Origin: Lachnospiraceae bacterium UBA7202
Lineage (GTDB): Bacteria > Bacillota > Clostridia > Lachnospirales > Lachnospiraceae
Reading direction: 5' to 3'
NCBI GenBank assembly: GCA_002490705.1
Contig: DKUO01000016.1
Location: forward strand, 24,725 to 33,694
DNA length: 8,970 bases
Part shown: positions 1-5,969 of the stretch, in pieces
Layout of the letters: each line of letters begins with the position of its first letter
Position numbering within the stretch: position 1 is the first letter of the stretch
Made by a program: the position numbers and the translations under genes
The notes under the pieces: model-generated
Databases searched by the model: none
Seen by the model: only the letters and a program-made list of their open reading frames with translations
What the model was told of the DNA's origin: nothing

Positions 1-111
1 ACGCCACTTATAAAGGGCAGCTACGCAAGCGCAGGTCCTCGATAAAGCATCACCCCCACTAGAGCGGATTGTGGGTACAGGGCACCGCTAACGCCCCGGC
101 TGCACGGTAAG
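1..111 (-). ncRNA. ffs: Signal recognition particle RNA, large bacterial type, 5' part (cut by window edge)
   Basis: The RNA scaffold of the signal recognition particle binds Ffh and targets nascent membrane and secreted proteins to the translocon. Read on the minus strand, the sequence contains AGCGGTGCCCTGTACCC (89 down to 73) and AATCCGCTCTAG (70 down to 59). These match, from memory, the hallmark 5' (Alu) domain of the Bacillus scRNA. Positions 71-75 and 55-59 form the small CCCAC/GTGGG helix around the conserved ATCCGCTCTA loop. The 5' end reads TTACCGTGCA, which should pair with a TGCACGGTA-like 3' end outside the window. The Ffh-binding domain is not in the window, so this is a partial gene. 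It directly follows tRNA-Ser with no visible spacer and probably shares its promoter. The exact mature 5' end cannot be set from sequence alone. Confidence 0.9.
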
Positions 112-197
112 CGGAGACGGAGGGATTCGAACCCTCGTGCCCCGGAGGGCTAACGCATTTCGAGTGCGCCCCGTTATGACCACTTCGATACGTCTCC
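112..197 (-). tRNA. tRNA-Ser (anticodon CGA)
   Basis: The minus strand folds as a class II tRNA. The 7-bp acceptor stem is GGAGACG (197 down to 191) with CGTCTCC (119 down to 113), and the discriminator base G is at 112. The anticodon stem is GCGCA/TGCGT around the loop CTCGAAA, giving anticodon CGA, which reads UCG serine codons. A long variable arm (GCCC/GGGC type) is typical of serine tRNAs, and the T arm carries GGTTCGAATCC. The length is 86 nt. No CCA is encoded: the base after the discriminator already begins the SRP RNA. The end must therefore be made by RNase Z-type cleavage and CCA addition. Confidence 0.96.
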
Positions 198-208
198 ATA
201 CGAATTAG

Positions 209-237
209 ATTATAAGTTGAAATGCAAGCCTTGTCTA
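209..237 (-). promoter_or_regulatory. Promoter for tRNA-Ser and SRP RNA
   Basis: On the minus strand a -35 box TAGACA (237 down to 232) lies exactly 17 bp from a perfect -10 TATAAT (214 down to 209). The -10 box is 11 nt upstream of the tRNA 5' end. The upstream DNA (241-269) is rich in A and T tracts and could act as an UP element. A strong sigma-A-type promoter fits stable RNA expression, and it is the only promoter visible for both RNAs. Confidence 0.8.
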
Positions 238-246
238 CTGTTTTTC

Positions 247-268
247 AAAATCTTTTCAGAAAGATTTT
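247..268. repeat. AT-rich perfect inverted repeat between divergent promoters
   Basis: AAAATCTTT (247-255), loop TCAG, AAAGATTTT (260-268) form a 9-bp perfect inverted repeat. It sits upstream of the tRNA/SRP RNA promoter on one side and of the tadA promoter on the other. It could be an operator, an UP element or a weak hairpin. It lacks the GC-rich stem and following T run of a normal terminator in either direction. Confidence 0.5.
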
Positions 269-289
269 TGGTGTCCCGAATAAGGTACA

Positions 290-305
290 TGTGATACACT
301 ATAAT
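290..305 (+). promoter_or_regulatory. Probable tadA promoter (-10 region)
   Basis: The sequence TGTGATACACTATAAT holds two overlapping -10 candidates: an extended type, TG-A-TACACT (292-300), and a perfect TATAAT (300-305). No good TTGACA-like box lies 16-18 bp upstream of either, so the extended TG may carry recognition. A leader of roughly 60 nt then precedes the tadA start. The same TGTGATA core recurs at 5886 and 7069. Confidence 0.5.
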
Positions 306-370
306 GGTACAAAGTAAAATCACTCACAATCGCAGACGGAATAATCCGTATCTCTTACACGGAGGATGGT

Positions 371-922
371 ATGACGCAGGATGAAAAATATATGAAAGAG
401 GCTATAAAGCAGGCGAAAAAAGCCTACGCGCTGGGAGAAGTGCCGATTGGCTGCGTGATCGTATACCGGGACAAGATCATCGGCAGGGGTTACAACCGCC
501 GCAATACGGACAAAAATACGCTGGCTCATGCGGAGATCACCGCGATCAATAAAGCAAGCCGTGCGATGAAGGATTGGCGTCTGGAGGAATGCACGCTCTA
601 TGTTACGCTGGAGCCATGCCAGATGTGTGCCGGGGCGATTGTGCAGGCTAGAATCACGGAGACGGTGATAGGCGCTATGAATCCTAAGGCGGGCTGCGGC
701 GGTTCGATTCTGAACATTTTGGAGATGCAGGAGTTTAATCATCAGGTCATTGTGCGCCGGGGGATTTTGGAGGAGGAATGCGCGGCCATTCTCAAAAATT
801 TTTTTGAAGAACTGCGGGTGAAAAACAAAATAGAAAAACAGCTGCGGAGAGAACAACGGATTGTGGATTTGGCGGAGGATGCAGACGGCGAAAGGAGTGA
901 TGACAAAGCGGGGAATCCGTGA
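371..922 (+). CDS. tadA: tRNA-specific adenosine deaminase TadA
   Basis: TadA deaminates adenosine 34 to inosine in tRNA-Arg(ACG), so one tRNA can read CGU, CGC and CGA. It is a cytosolic zinc enzyme that works as a homodimer. The 183-residue product shows the cytidine/deoxycytidylate deaminase fold signature. His53-Ala-Glu55 supplies a zinc ligand and the proton-shuttling glutamate, and Pro82-Cys83-x-x-Cys86 supplies the other two zinc ligands. The region around Val24-Pro25-Ile26-Gly27 and Asn42 matches the usual substrate pocket. The start is set by GGAGG at 361-365, five bases before the ATG. The core ends near residue 150. The remaining ~33 residues are a charged, Arg/Lys/Glu/Asp-rich tail longer than in many homologues. 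It sits beside dnaX in B. subtilis as well; here pfkA intervenes. Confidence 0.96.
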   Translation: MTQDEKYMKEAIKQAKKAYALGEVPIGCVIVYRDKIIGRGYNRRNTDKNTLAHAEITAINKASRAMKDWRLEECTLYVTLEPCQMCAGAIVQARITETVIGAMNPKAGCGGSILNILEMQEFNHQVIVRRGILEEECAAILKNFFEELRVKNKIEKQLRREQRIVDLAEDADGERSDDKAGNP

Positions 923-930
923 AATAGAAG

Positions 931-959
931 TTGTGATGAAGCTTAAAATACGCTATAAT
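931..959 (+). promoter_or_regulatory. Promoter for the pfkA-dnaX-ybaB-recR-galM unit
   Basis: TTGTGA (931-936), a 17-bp spacer and a perfect TATAAT (954-959) start just nine bases after the tadA stop codon. Transcription would begin near 966, inside or at the edge of an inverted repeat (961-997). This is the only convincing promoter before the terminator at 5815, so it probably serves the whole set through galM. Confidence 0.8.
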
Positions 960-960
960 T

Positions 961-997
961 GTTTGAGAGCGGTTCGCTTTGCAAATCACTCTCAAAC
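961..997 (+). promoter_or_regulatory. Inverted repeat at the transcription start of pfkA (possible operator or leader hairpin)
   Basis: GTTTGAGAG (961-969) and CTCTCAAAC (989-997) form a 9-bp perfect inverted repeat with a 19-nt spacer. It starts one base after the -10 box. A competing small hairpin, AGCG/CGCT (968-971 with 975-978), lies inside it. No T run follows, so it does not look like a terminator. Its position over the start site suits a repressor site or a 5' leader structure that affects mRNA stability. No known operator consensus was recognised. Confidence 0.5.
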
Positions 998-1035
998 GGT
1001 GACAGGGCAGATATAGCAAGTAAGGAGGATGCAGG

Positions 1036-2109
1036 ATGAAGAGAATCGGAATGTTGACCAGTGGTGGGGATTGTCAAGCATTAAACGCGGCGATGAGAGG
1101 CGTGGTGAAGTGCCTTTCCTGCAGCAGTGAGGATGTGGAGATTTATGGTTTCCTGGATGGATATAAGGGAATGATTTATGGAGATTTCCGCATTTTGACC
1201 GGGCATGATTTTGCGGGTATTTTGACGAAGGGCGGCACCATACTCGGAAGTTCCAGGACACCCTTTAAGCTGATGCGGGAGCCTGACGAGAACGGACTTG
1301 ATAAAGTGGAGGCGATGAAGCAGAATTACTACAAACTAAAACTTGACTGTATGGTAATTTTAGGCGGTAACGGAACGCATAAGACGGCCAACATGCTCCG
1401 TGAGGAGGGACTCAATGTGATTACCCTTCCGAAGACCATTGACAATGATCTGTGGGGAACGGATATGACATTCGGCTTCCAGAGCGCAGTGAATATTGCG
1501 ACGGATTGCATTGACTGCATCCATACGACAGCTTCTTCCCATGGACGTATTTTTATCGTGGAGGTTATGGGACATAAAGTCGGATGGCTGACTTTAAATG
1601 CCGGCATAGCAGGCGGCGCGGATATCATTCTGATTCCCGAGATTCCTTATGATATTAACAGCGTTATCAAGGCTATTGACGGCCGCAGGGAGAGAGGTTC
1701 CCGTTTCACCATCATGGCGGTGGCGGAGGGCGCGATCTCCAAGGAGGATGCGAAGCTTTCCAAGAAAGAACTCAAGGAGAAGATGAAAGATTATCCTTAT
1801 CCTTCCGTGTCATATGAGATAGCGGATCAGATCATGAAGAAGACAGGCATGGATGTGCGCGTCACAGTGCCGGGCCATACCCAGCGGGGCGGCAGTCCTT
1901 GTCCTTATGACAGAGTATTTGCGACCAGACTCGGCGCGGAGGCCGGCAAACTAATCTTAAAGGGCGAGTACGGCTTTATGGTAGGCTATAAGAACAGAGA
2001 GATCGTGAAAGTTCCCTTGGAAGAAGTAGCCGGCAAATTAAAAATGGTATCACCGGATGCGACCATTGTTCAGGAAGCAAAGATGGTGGGTATCAGTTTC
2101 GGAGATTAA
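1036..2109 (+). CDS. pfkA: 6-phosphofructokinase (group III type, phosphoryl donor uncertain)
   Basis: It phosphorylates fructose 6-phosphate to fructose 1,6-bisphosphate, the committed step of glycolysis. The 357-residue product has the family blocks in order: TSGGDCQALNAA (8-19), GGNGT (110-114), PKTIDND (132-138, catalytic base Asp136), VMGHKVGW (177-184), VAEGA (229-233) and GHTQRGGSP (280-288). MGHxxGW and PKTIDND are typical of group III enzymes rather than the short E. coli/Bacillus PfkA, and the length is greater than the usual ~320. The two donor-selecting positions are Gly113 (E. coli Gly104) and Lys133 (E. coli Gly124). A glycine at the first favours ATP; a lysine at the second is usual in pyrophosphate enzymes but also occurs in ATP-using group III members. 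Asn112 replaces the usual Asp of GGDG. The start follows AAGGAGG (1022-1028) by seven bases. The stop lies three bases before dnaX. Confidence 0.93.
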   Translation: MKRIGMLTSGGDCQALNAAMRGVVKCLSCSSEDVEIYGFLDGYKGMIYGDFRILTGHDFAGILTKGGTILGSSRTPFKLMREPDENGLDKVEAMKQNYYKLKLDCMVILGGNGTHKTANMLREEGLNVITLPKTIDNDLWGTDMTFGFQSAVNIATDCIDCIHTTASSHGRIFIVEVMGHKVGWLTLNAGIAGGADIILIPEIPYDINSVIKAIDGRRERGSRFTIMAVAEGAISKEDAKLSKKELKEKMKDYPYPSVSYEIADQIMKKTGMDVRVTVPGHTQRGGSPCPYDRVFATRLGAEAGKLILKGEYGFMVGYKNREIVKVPLEEVAGKLKMVSPDATIVQEAKMVGISFGD

Positions 2110-2112
2110 TCC

Positions 2113-3693
2113 ATGTCATACACAGCGCTATATCGTAAGTTTCGTCCCAACCGGTTTGAAGATGTAAAGGGACAGGAGCATATTGTCACTACGTTGCAGA
2201 ATCAAATCAAGGCGGACCGTATCGGCCATGCTTACTTGTTTTGCGGGACGAGGGGGACGGGAAAGACTTCGATTGCAAAAATATTTGCACGGGTGGTCAA
2301 CTGCGAACATCCCGTGGAGGGAAGCCCTTGCGGAGAGTGCGAAAGTTGTAAAGCGATTGCGGCGGGCACCAGTATGAATGTGATTGAAATAGACGCGGCC
2401 TCCAACAACGGTGTGGACAACATACGTGAAATTGTGGAGGAAGTGTCCTACTCTCCTGCGGAGGGCCGGTTTAAGGTTTACATTATTGATGAGGTGCATA
2501 TGCTTTCCATCGGGGCGTTCAATGCGCTCCTGAAAACGTTAGAAGAGCCGCCGTCCTATGTCATTTTTATTTTAGCGACCACCGAGGTGCATAAGATTCC
2601 CATTACGATTTTATCCCGCTGCCAGCGGTATGATTTTCGCAGAATTTCGATTGAGACCATCGTGGAACGGCTGCGGGAGCTGATGGAAAGGGAACAGGTG
2701 CAGGTGGAGGATAAGGCGCTTCGCTATATCGCGAAGACGGCGGACGGTTCCATGCGCGACGCTTTGAGTTTACTGGATCAATGTATTGCGTTTCACTTCG
2801 GGCAGGAGTTGACCTACGACAAAGCGCTCGATGTACTGGGGGCGGTAGACACTGAGGTGTTCAGCAGACTGCTGCGCTATGTTCTGGAAACAAATGTGAC
2901 AGGGTGTATCGGGCTTTTGGAGGAGATCGTCATGCAGGGCCGGGAACTGGTGCAGTTTGTAACGGACTTTACATGGTATCTCAGAAACCTGCTCCTGCTA
3001 CAGTCTTCCGATGACATTGAGGATATCATAGATGTGTCGTCAGACAACTTAGTGCGGTTGAAGGAAGAGGCTGGGATGCTGGAAACGGATACGCTGATGC
3101 GCTATATCCGTATTTTTTCGGAACTGTCGGGACAGATCAAGTATGCGCCGCAGAAAAGAATCCTGATTGAGATTGCCCTGATTAAATTGTGCAAACCCAA
3201 TATGGAACAGGATTACGGTTCGGTGGTGGAGCGGGTCAGGGCGATTGAGGATCAGCTGGAAAACGGCGTCACGGTAGTGGCGGCGGGCGCGCAGGCTTAT
3301 GCTGGAGAAGGCGCTTCGGGAAGTCCGGCAGGCGGGCAGTCTGTAAGGGAACGGCCGCCTTTGCCGAAAGCGATTCCGGAGGATGTGCAGGCGGTGGTTG
3401 ACCGGTGGCAGGACATCGTATTGAATGCGGCTATGCCTATGAAGCAGTATCTGCGGGATGCGCGGTTGAGTCTTGGCGGTGACAGCAGGTTACTGGTGGT
3501 TGTCGAGGACGGCCTTGCCTCCGACTATTTTTTGCGGCAGGAGGGGCATAGAGAACTGTTGGAGCAGATGCTTGCCGATGCGGCGGGTAAAGAAATTGAT
3601 GTGACAGTGCAGACGGTGCCGGATCGGGAGACCTTTGAGCAGAACTACGTCGACCTGTCGCAATTGATTCATATGGATATTGAAGAAGAGTAA
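2113..3693 (+). CDS. dnaX: DNA polymerase III subunit gamma/tau
   Basis: This is the AAA+ clamp-loader subunit that loads the beta clamp and ties the polymerases to the replisome. The 526-residue product shows Walker A GTRGTGKT (45-52), a zinc site of Cys64, Cys73, Cys76 and Cys79, Walker B IIDE (124-127), sensor 1 ILATTE (153-158), the SRC arginine-finger motif (168-170) and sensor 2 GSMRD (212-216, Arg215). The clamp-loader collar domain lies at about 235-365. A Gly/Ala-rich linker follows at about 385-410, then a C-terminal tau-like domain. No A-rich slippery site of the E. coli kind is evident, so a tau-only product is likely, as in B. subtilis. The only SD-like sequence, GGAG (2101-2104), lies inside the end of pfkA. 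With a 3-nt gap, translational coupling to pfkA is probable. Confidence 0.97.
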   Translation: MSYTALYRKFRPNRFEDVKGQEHIVTTLQNQIKADRIGHAYLFCGTRGTGKTSIAKIFARVVNCEHPVEGSPCGECESCKAIAAGTSMNVIEIDAASNNGVDNIREIVEEVSYSPAEGRFKVYIIDEVHMLSIGAFNALLKTLEEPPSYVIFILATTEVHKIPITILSRCQRYDFRRISIETIVERLRELMEREQVQVEDKALRYIAKTADGSMRDALSLLDQCIAFHFGQELTYDKALDVLGAVDTEVFSRLLRYVLETNVTGCIGLLEEIVMQGRELVQFVTDFTWYLRNLLLLQSSDDIEDIIDVSSDNLVRLKEEAGMLETDTLMRYIRIFSELSGQIKYAPQKRILIEIALIKLCKPNMEQDYGSVVERVRAIEDQLENGVTVVAAGAQAYAGEGASGSPAGGQSVRERPPLPKAIPEDVQAVVDRWQDIVLNAAMPMKQYLRDARLSLGGDSRLLVVVEDGLASDYFLRQEGHRELLEQMLADAAGKEIDVTVQTVPDRETFEQNYVDLSQLIHMDIEEE

Positions 3694-3717
3694 GTAAAAA
3701 GCAGAATGGAGATTATT

Positions 3718-4071
3718 ATGGCAAAACGAGGTGGATTTCCGGGCGGCGGAATGCCCGGCAACATGAGTAACCTGATGAAGCAGGCACAGAAGATGCAGCG
3801 TCAGATGGAGGAGAACCAGAAGGAACTTGAGACGAAGGAATTTACGGCTAAGGCCGGCGGTGGAGCAGTGGAAGTGACCGTGACCGGCAAGCGAGAGGTG
3901 ACGAAGGTTAAACTGTCTGAGGAAGTGGTCGACCCGGAGGATATTGAAATGCTGGAAGATCTTGTGATGGCGGCGGCCAATGAGGCGCTTCGCATGGCGG
4001 AGGAAGCCAACGCCGAAGTGATGAATAAAATGGCCGGCGGATTAGGGTTAGGCGGAGGACTTCCCTTCTGA
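3718..4071 (+). CDS. ybaB: YbaB/EbfC family nucleoid-associated protein
   Basis: A small DNA-binding protein of the YbaB/EbfC family. Members form tweezer-shaped dimers and coat or bend DNA. With this start the product has 117 residues. A Gly-rich N-terminus (5-14) leads into a Met/Gln/Lys-rich helix (16-40), followed by the family core AGGGAVEVTVTG (46-57), the DPEDIEMLEDL helix region and a Gly-rich C-terminus. I chose ATG 3718 because GGAG (3708-3711) lies six bases before it. An in-frame ATG at 3706 would add four residues (MEII) but has no good SD. The gene sits between dnaX and recR, as in very many bacteria, and its TGA overlaps the recR ATG by one base. A role in replication or repair is inferred from this placement only. 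Confidence 0.94.
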   Translation: MAKRGGFPGGGMPGNMSNLMKQAQKMQRQMEENQKELETKEFTAKAGGGAVEVTVTGKREVTKVKLSEEVVDPEDIEMLEDLVMAAANEALRMAEEANAEVMNKMAGGLGLGGGLPF

Positions 4072-4667
4072 TGGAACTTTACAGCGGATATATCAACAAA
4101 TTAATTGAAGAGCTGGCTGGTCTGCCCGGCATTGGTCATAAGTCGGCACAGCGATTAGCCTTTCACTTGATTAATATGCCGAAAGCAAGAGTGGAACGTC
4201 TTGCGAAGACGATTGTTGAGGCGAAGGAGAACGTTCGGTATTGTCAGGAGTGTTTCACTCTGACAGACCGGGATATCTGTCCTGTCTGTGCCAATGAGAA
4301 GCGGGATCACGGCACGATTATGGTGGTGGAAAACGCAAGGGATTTGGCGGCTTATGAGAAGACAGGTAAATACACAGGCGTCTACCATGTGCTTCACGGT
4401 GCGATATCGCCTATGCTGGGTATTGGCCCGGGCGATATCAAGCTAAAGGAATTGATGAAGCGGTTAGAAGGTGATGTGGCGGAGGTGATTATCGCTACAA
4501 ACTCCAGTCTCGAAGGAGAAACGACAGCCATGTATATCAGTAAGCTGATTAAACCGACGGGGATTAAAGTTACAAGAATAGCCAGCGGCGTGCCTGTGGG
4601 AGGGGATTTGGAGTATATTGACGAAGTGACGCTTTTGCGTGCACTGGAAGGCCGTGTGGAATTATGA
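4071..4667 (+). CDS. recR: Recombination mediator RecR
   Basis: RecR acts with RecO (and RecF) to load RecA onto SSB-coated single-stranded DNA in gap repair. The 198-residue length is normal for the family. An N-terminal helix-hairpin-helix is seen at LAGLPGIGHKSAQRLAF (15-31). A zinc finger uses Cys58, Cys61, Cys70 and Cys73. A Toprim domain begins around 80 with the acidic Glu86 in MVVEN and includes GVYHVLHGAISP. The C-terminal segment has the ASGVPVGGDLEY motif near 171-182, which is typical of RecR. The ATG overlaps the ybaB stop as TGATG, so the two are translationally coupled. Function and start are well supported. Confidence 0.97.
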   Translation: MELYSGYINKLIEELAGLPGIGHKSAQRLAFHLINMPKARVERLAKTIVEAKENVRYCQECFTLTDRDICPVCANEKRDHGTIMVVENARDLAAYEKTGKYTGVYHVLHGAISPMLGIGPGDIKLKELMKRLEGDVAEVIIATNSSLEGETTAMYISKLIKPTGIKVTRIASGVPVGGDLEYIDEVTLLRALEGRVEL

Positions 4668-4670
4668 CCG

Positions 4671-4698
4671 GCAGATGCCTGCGCATTCTTTCAGAATG
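4671..4698 (+). other. Two small stem-loops between recR and galM
   Basis: GCAG/CTGC (4671-4674 with 4679-4682) and CATTCT/AGAATG (4684-4689 with 4693-4698, loop TTC) lie in the 85-nt gap after recR. Neither is followed by a T run, so neither looks like a full terminator. No promoter with acceptable boxes was found in the gap, so galM is probably reached by read-through, perhaps modulated by these hairpins. Confidence 0.3.
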
Positions 4699-4752
4699 GG
4701 GTGGGTCATGGCGGTTTGAGATCATAAAAGTATAGTAAGGAGGGTACGGGAA

Positions 4753-5793
4753 ATGGGTATTGTGAAAGAAAAATTCGGGACGCTGAAAACCGGTGAGGAG
4801 GTTTTTCTTTATACCTTGAAGAATAAAAATGGTATGGAGGCAAGACTCACAAATTTTGGCGCGGGGCTGGTAGATCTTTTTGTACCGGATAAAAACGGAA
4901 AGGTGGAAGATGTGGTTCTCGGGTATGATAATCTGGAGGATTATGTCTCTAATCCCAGCTTTTTTGGCGTGACGATCGGACCGAATGCGAACCGTATCGG
5001 CGGCGCGGCGTTTACATTGAACGGAAAGGAATATCATCTTCCTGTAAACGACGGCCCGAACAATCTGCACAGCGACATGGATAACGGGTATCAGAAACGT
5101 CCGTGGAAAGTTGAAGAGGGGGAAAACAGCCTGACGTTTTCCATTGAGGGGAAAGACGGAGAACTGGGTTTCCCGGGAAACAAGGCGGTTAAGGTGACTT
5201 TTACGCTCACGGATGAGAATGAGTTGAAGCTCAAGTATTATGCGACTTCTGATACGGAAACGCTGATTAATTTGACGAACCATACTTATTTTAATTTGGC
5301 GGGACATGATGCAGGCAGCATAGAGGGACATCTTCTCTGCCTGCACGCGAGCAATTATACGCCCGTATTGCCGGGGGCGATTCCTACGGGAGAGATTGCC
5401 CCAGTGGCTGGAACGCCGCTTGACTTTACGAAGAAGAAACGGATCGGAGAGGAAATAGGCGCTGACAATGAACAGTTAAAGCTGGTGAAGGGTTACGATC
5501 ACAACTTTGCGCTGGATGGGGCCGACGGCACGATGCGCGAAGTTGCCGAGGCGGAAGATCCGAAGAGTGGCCGCAGGATGAAAGTGTTTACTACATTGCC
5601 CGGCATGCAGTTCTATGCAGGGAACTGTATTGACAAGCAGACCGGAAAAGGCGGTGTAGAATATGGGCCGCGAATGGGATTTTGTTTGGAGACCCATTAC
5701 TTCCCCGACAACATTCACCATCCTGAATTTGAACAGGCGGTGTTCGGAGCGGGTAAGGTTTATGAGTCGGAGACGATTTACAAATTTGTGTAA
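4753..5793 (+). CDS. galM: Aldose 1-epimerase (galactose mutarotase)
   Basis: It interconverts the alpha and beta anomers of aldoses such as galactose and glucose, feeding the Leloir pathway or sugar kinases in the cytosol. The 346-residue product is full length for the family. It has the substrate-binding NANRIGG (78-84), a binding His106 in NNLHS, the catalytic acid His177 in LTNHTYFNL (174-182), Asp249 in GYDHNF and the catalytic base Glu313 in CLETHYFPD. No signal peptide is visible. The start is fixed by AAGGAGG (4737-4743), nine bases before the ATG. It is the last gene before a strong terminator and follows recR by 85 nt on the same strand. Whether the true substrate is galactose or another sugar cannot be told; no other gal genes are present. 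Confidence 0.95.
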   Translation: MGIVKEKFGTLKTGEEVFLYTLKNKNGMEARLTNFGAGLVDLFVPDKNGKVEDVVLGYDNLEDYVSNPSFFGVTIGPNANRIGGAAFTLNGKEYHLPVNDGPNNLHSDMDNGYQKRPWKVEEGENSLTFSIEGKDGELGFPGNKAVKVTFTLTDENELKLKYYATSDTETLINLTNHTYFNLAGHDAGSIEGHLLCLHASNYTPVLPGAIPTGEIAPVAGTPLDFTKKKRIGEEIGADNEQLKLVKGYDHNFALDGADGTMREVAEAEDPKSGRRMKVFTTLPGMQFYAGNCIDKQTGKGGVEYGPRMGFCLETHYFPDNIHHPEFEQAVFGAGKVYESETIYKFV

Positions 5794-5814
5794 TACAGGC
5801 AAACAAGGCAGGAG

Positions 5815-5848
5815 AAAAACCGCTATGCGAAAGCAGGGCGGTTTTTTT
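5815..5848 (+). terminator. Intrinsic terminator after galM (probably bidirectional)
   Basis: AAAAACCGC (5815-5823) pairs with GCGGTTTTT (5838-5846). A further inner TGC-GAAA-GCA helix is capped by a GNRA tetraloop, and the 3' arm runs into seven Ts (5842-5848). The A tract on the left would give a U run for transcription from the other side. This marks the end of the pfkA to galM unit, 21 bases after the galM stop. Confidence 0.9.
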
Positions 5849-5886
5849 ATCCGTCGCGGTTTATGCCATCTTTTTTAAAACGGCTG

Positions 5887-5895
5887 TGATACACT
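5887..5895 (+). promoter_or_regulatory. Possible extended -10 promoter for the LysM protein gene
   Basis: TG-A-TACACT at 5887-5895 resembles an extended -10. It lies just after the terminator and 75 bases before the chosen start. No good -35 box is visible at 16-18 bp, although the DNA at 5871-5880 is T/A rich. GGCTGTGATA (5882-5891) is repeated exactly at 7065-7074 before the DUF5711-like gene. Confidence 0.4.
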
Positions 5896-5969
5896 GTACA
5901 CGATAACAAGGGGCACTGTAATTGCAGTTTGCAGGATTTTGTGAGAGGGAACAGACACAGGGGGAAAAG

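Noticed and set aside
320..856. 178-codon open frame on the minus strand
   Set aside because: It is antisense to tadA and its promoter region; the product looks like a random shadow and the plus-strand frame is certain.
961..997. Terminator of tadA at the pfkA leader repeat
   Set aside because: It lies downstream of the pfkA -10 box and has no T run after the right arm.
3200..3480. Possible programmed frameshift site in dnaX producing gamma
   Set aside because: No A AAA AAG-type slippery heptamer or following stem was found. Related Gram-positive bacteria make a single full-length product.
3706..3717. ATG 3706 as start of ybaB
   Set aside because: It lacks a good SD. The GGAG at 3708-3711 lies inside the first codons and is ideally placed for ATG 3718.
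4708..4736. Promoter before galM using TATAGT at 4731-4736
   Set aside because: No acceptable -35 box at 16-18 bp and no extended TG. The box also lies immediately beside the ribosome binding site.
4570..5346. 258-codon open frame on the minus strand
   Set aside because: It lies fully under recR and galM, both of which carry intact catalytic motifs. Its translation shows no recognisable domain.
5922..5969. TTG start adding 16 residues to the LysM protein
   Set aside because: AAGGGG lies eight bases before it, so it is not impossible. ATG 5970 has GGGGGA close upstream and the added residues (MQFAGFCEREQ...) look like leader sequence.
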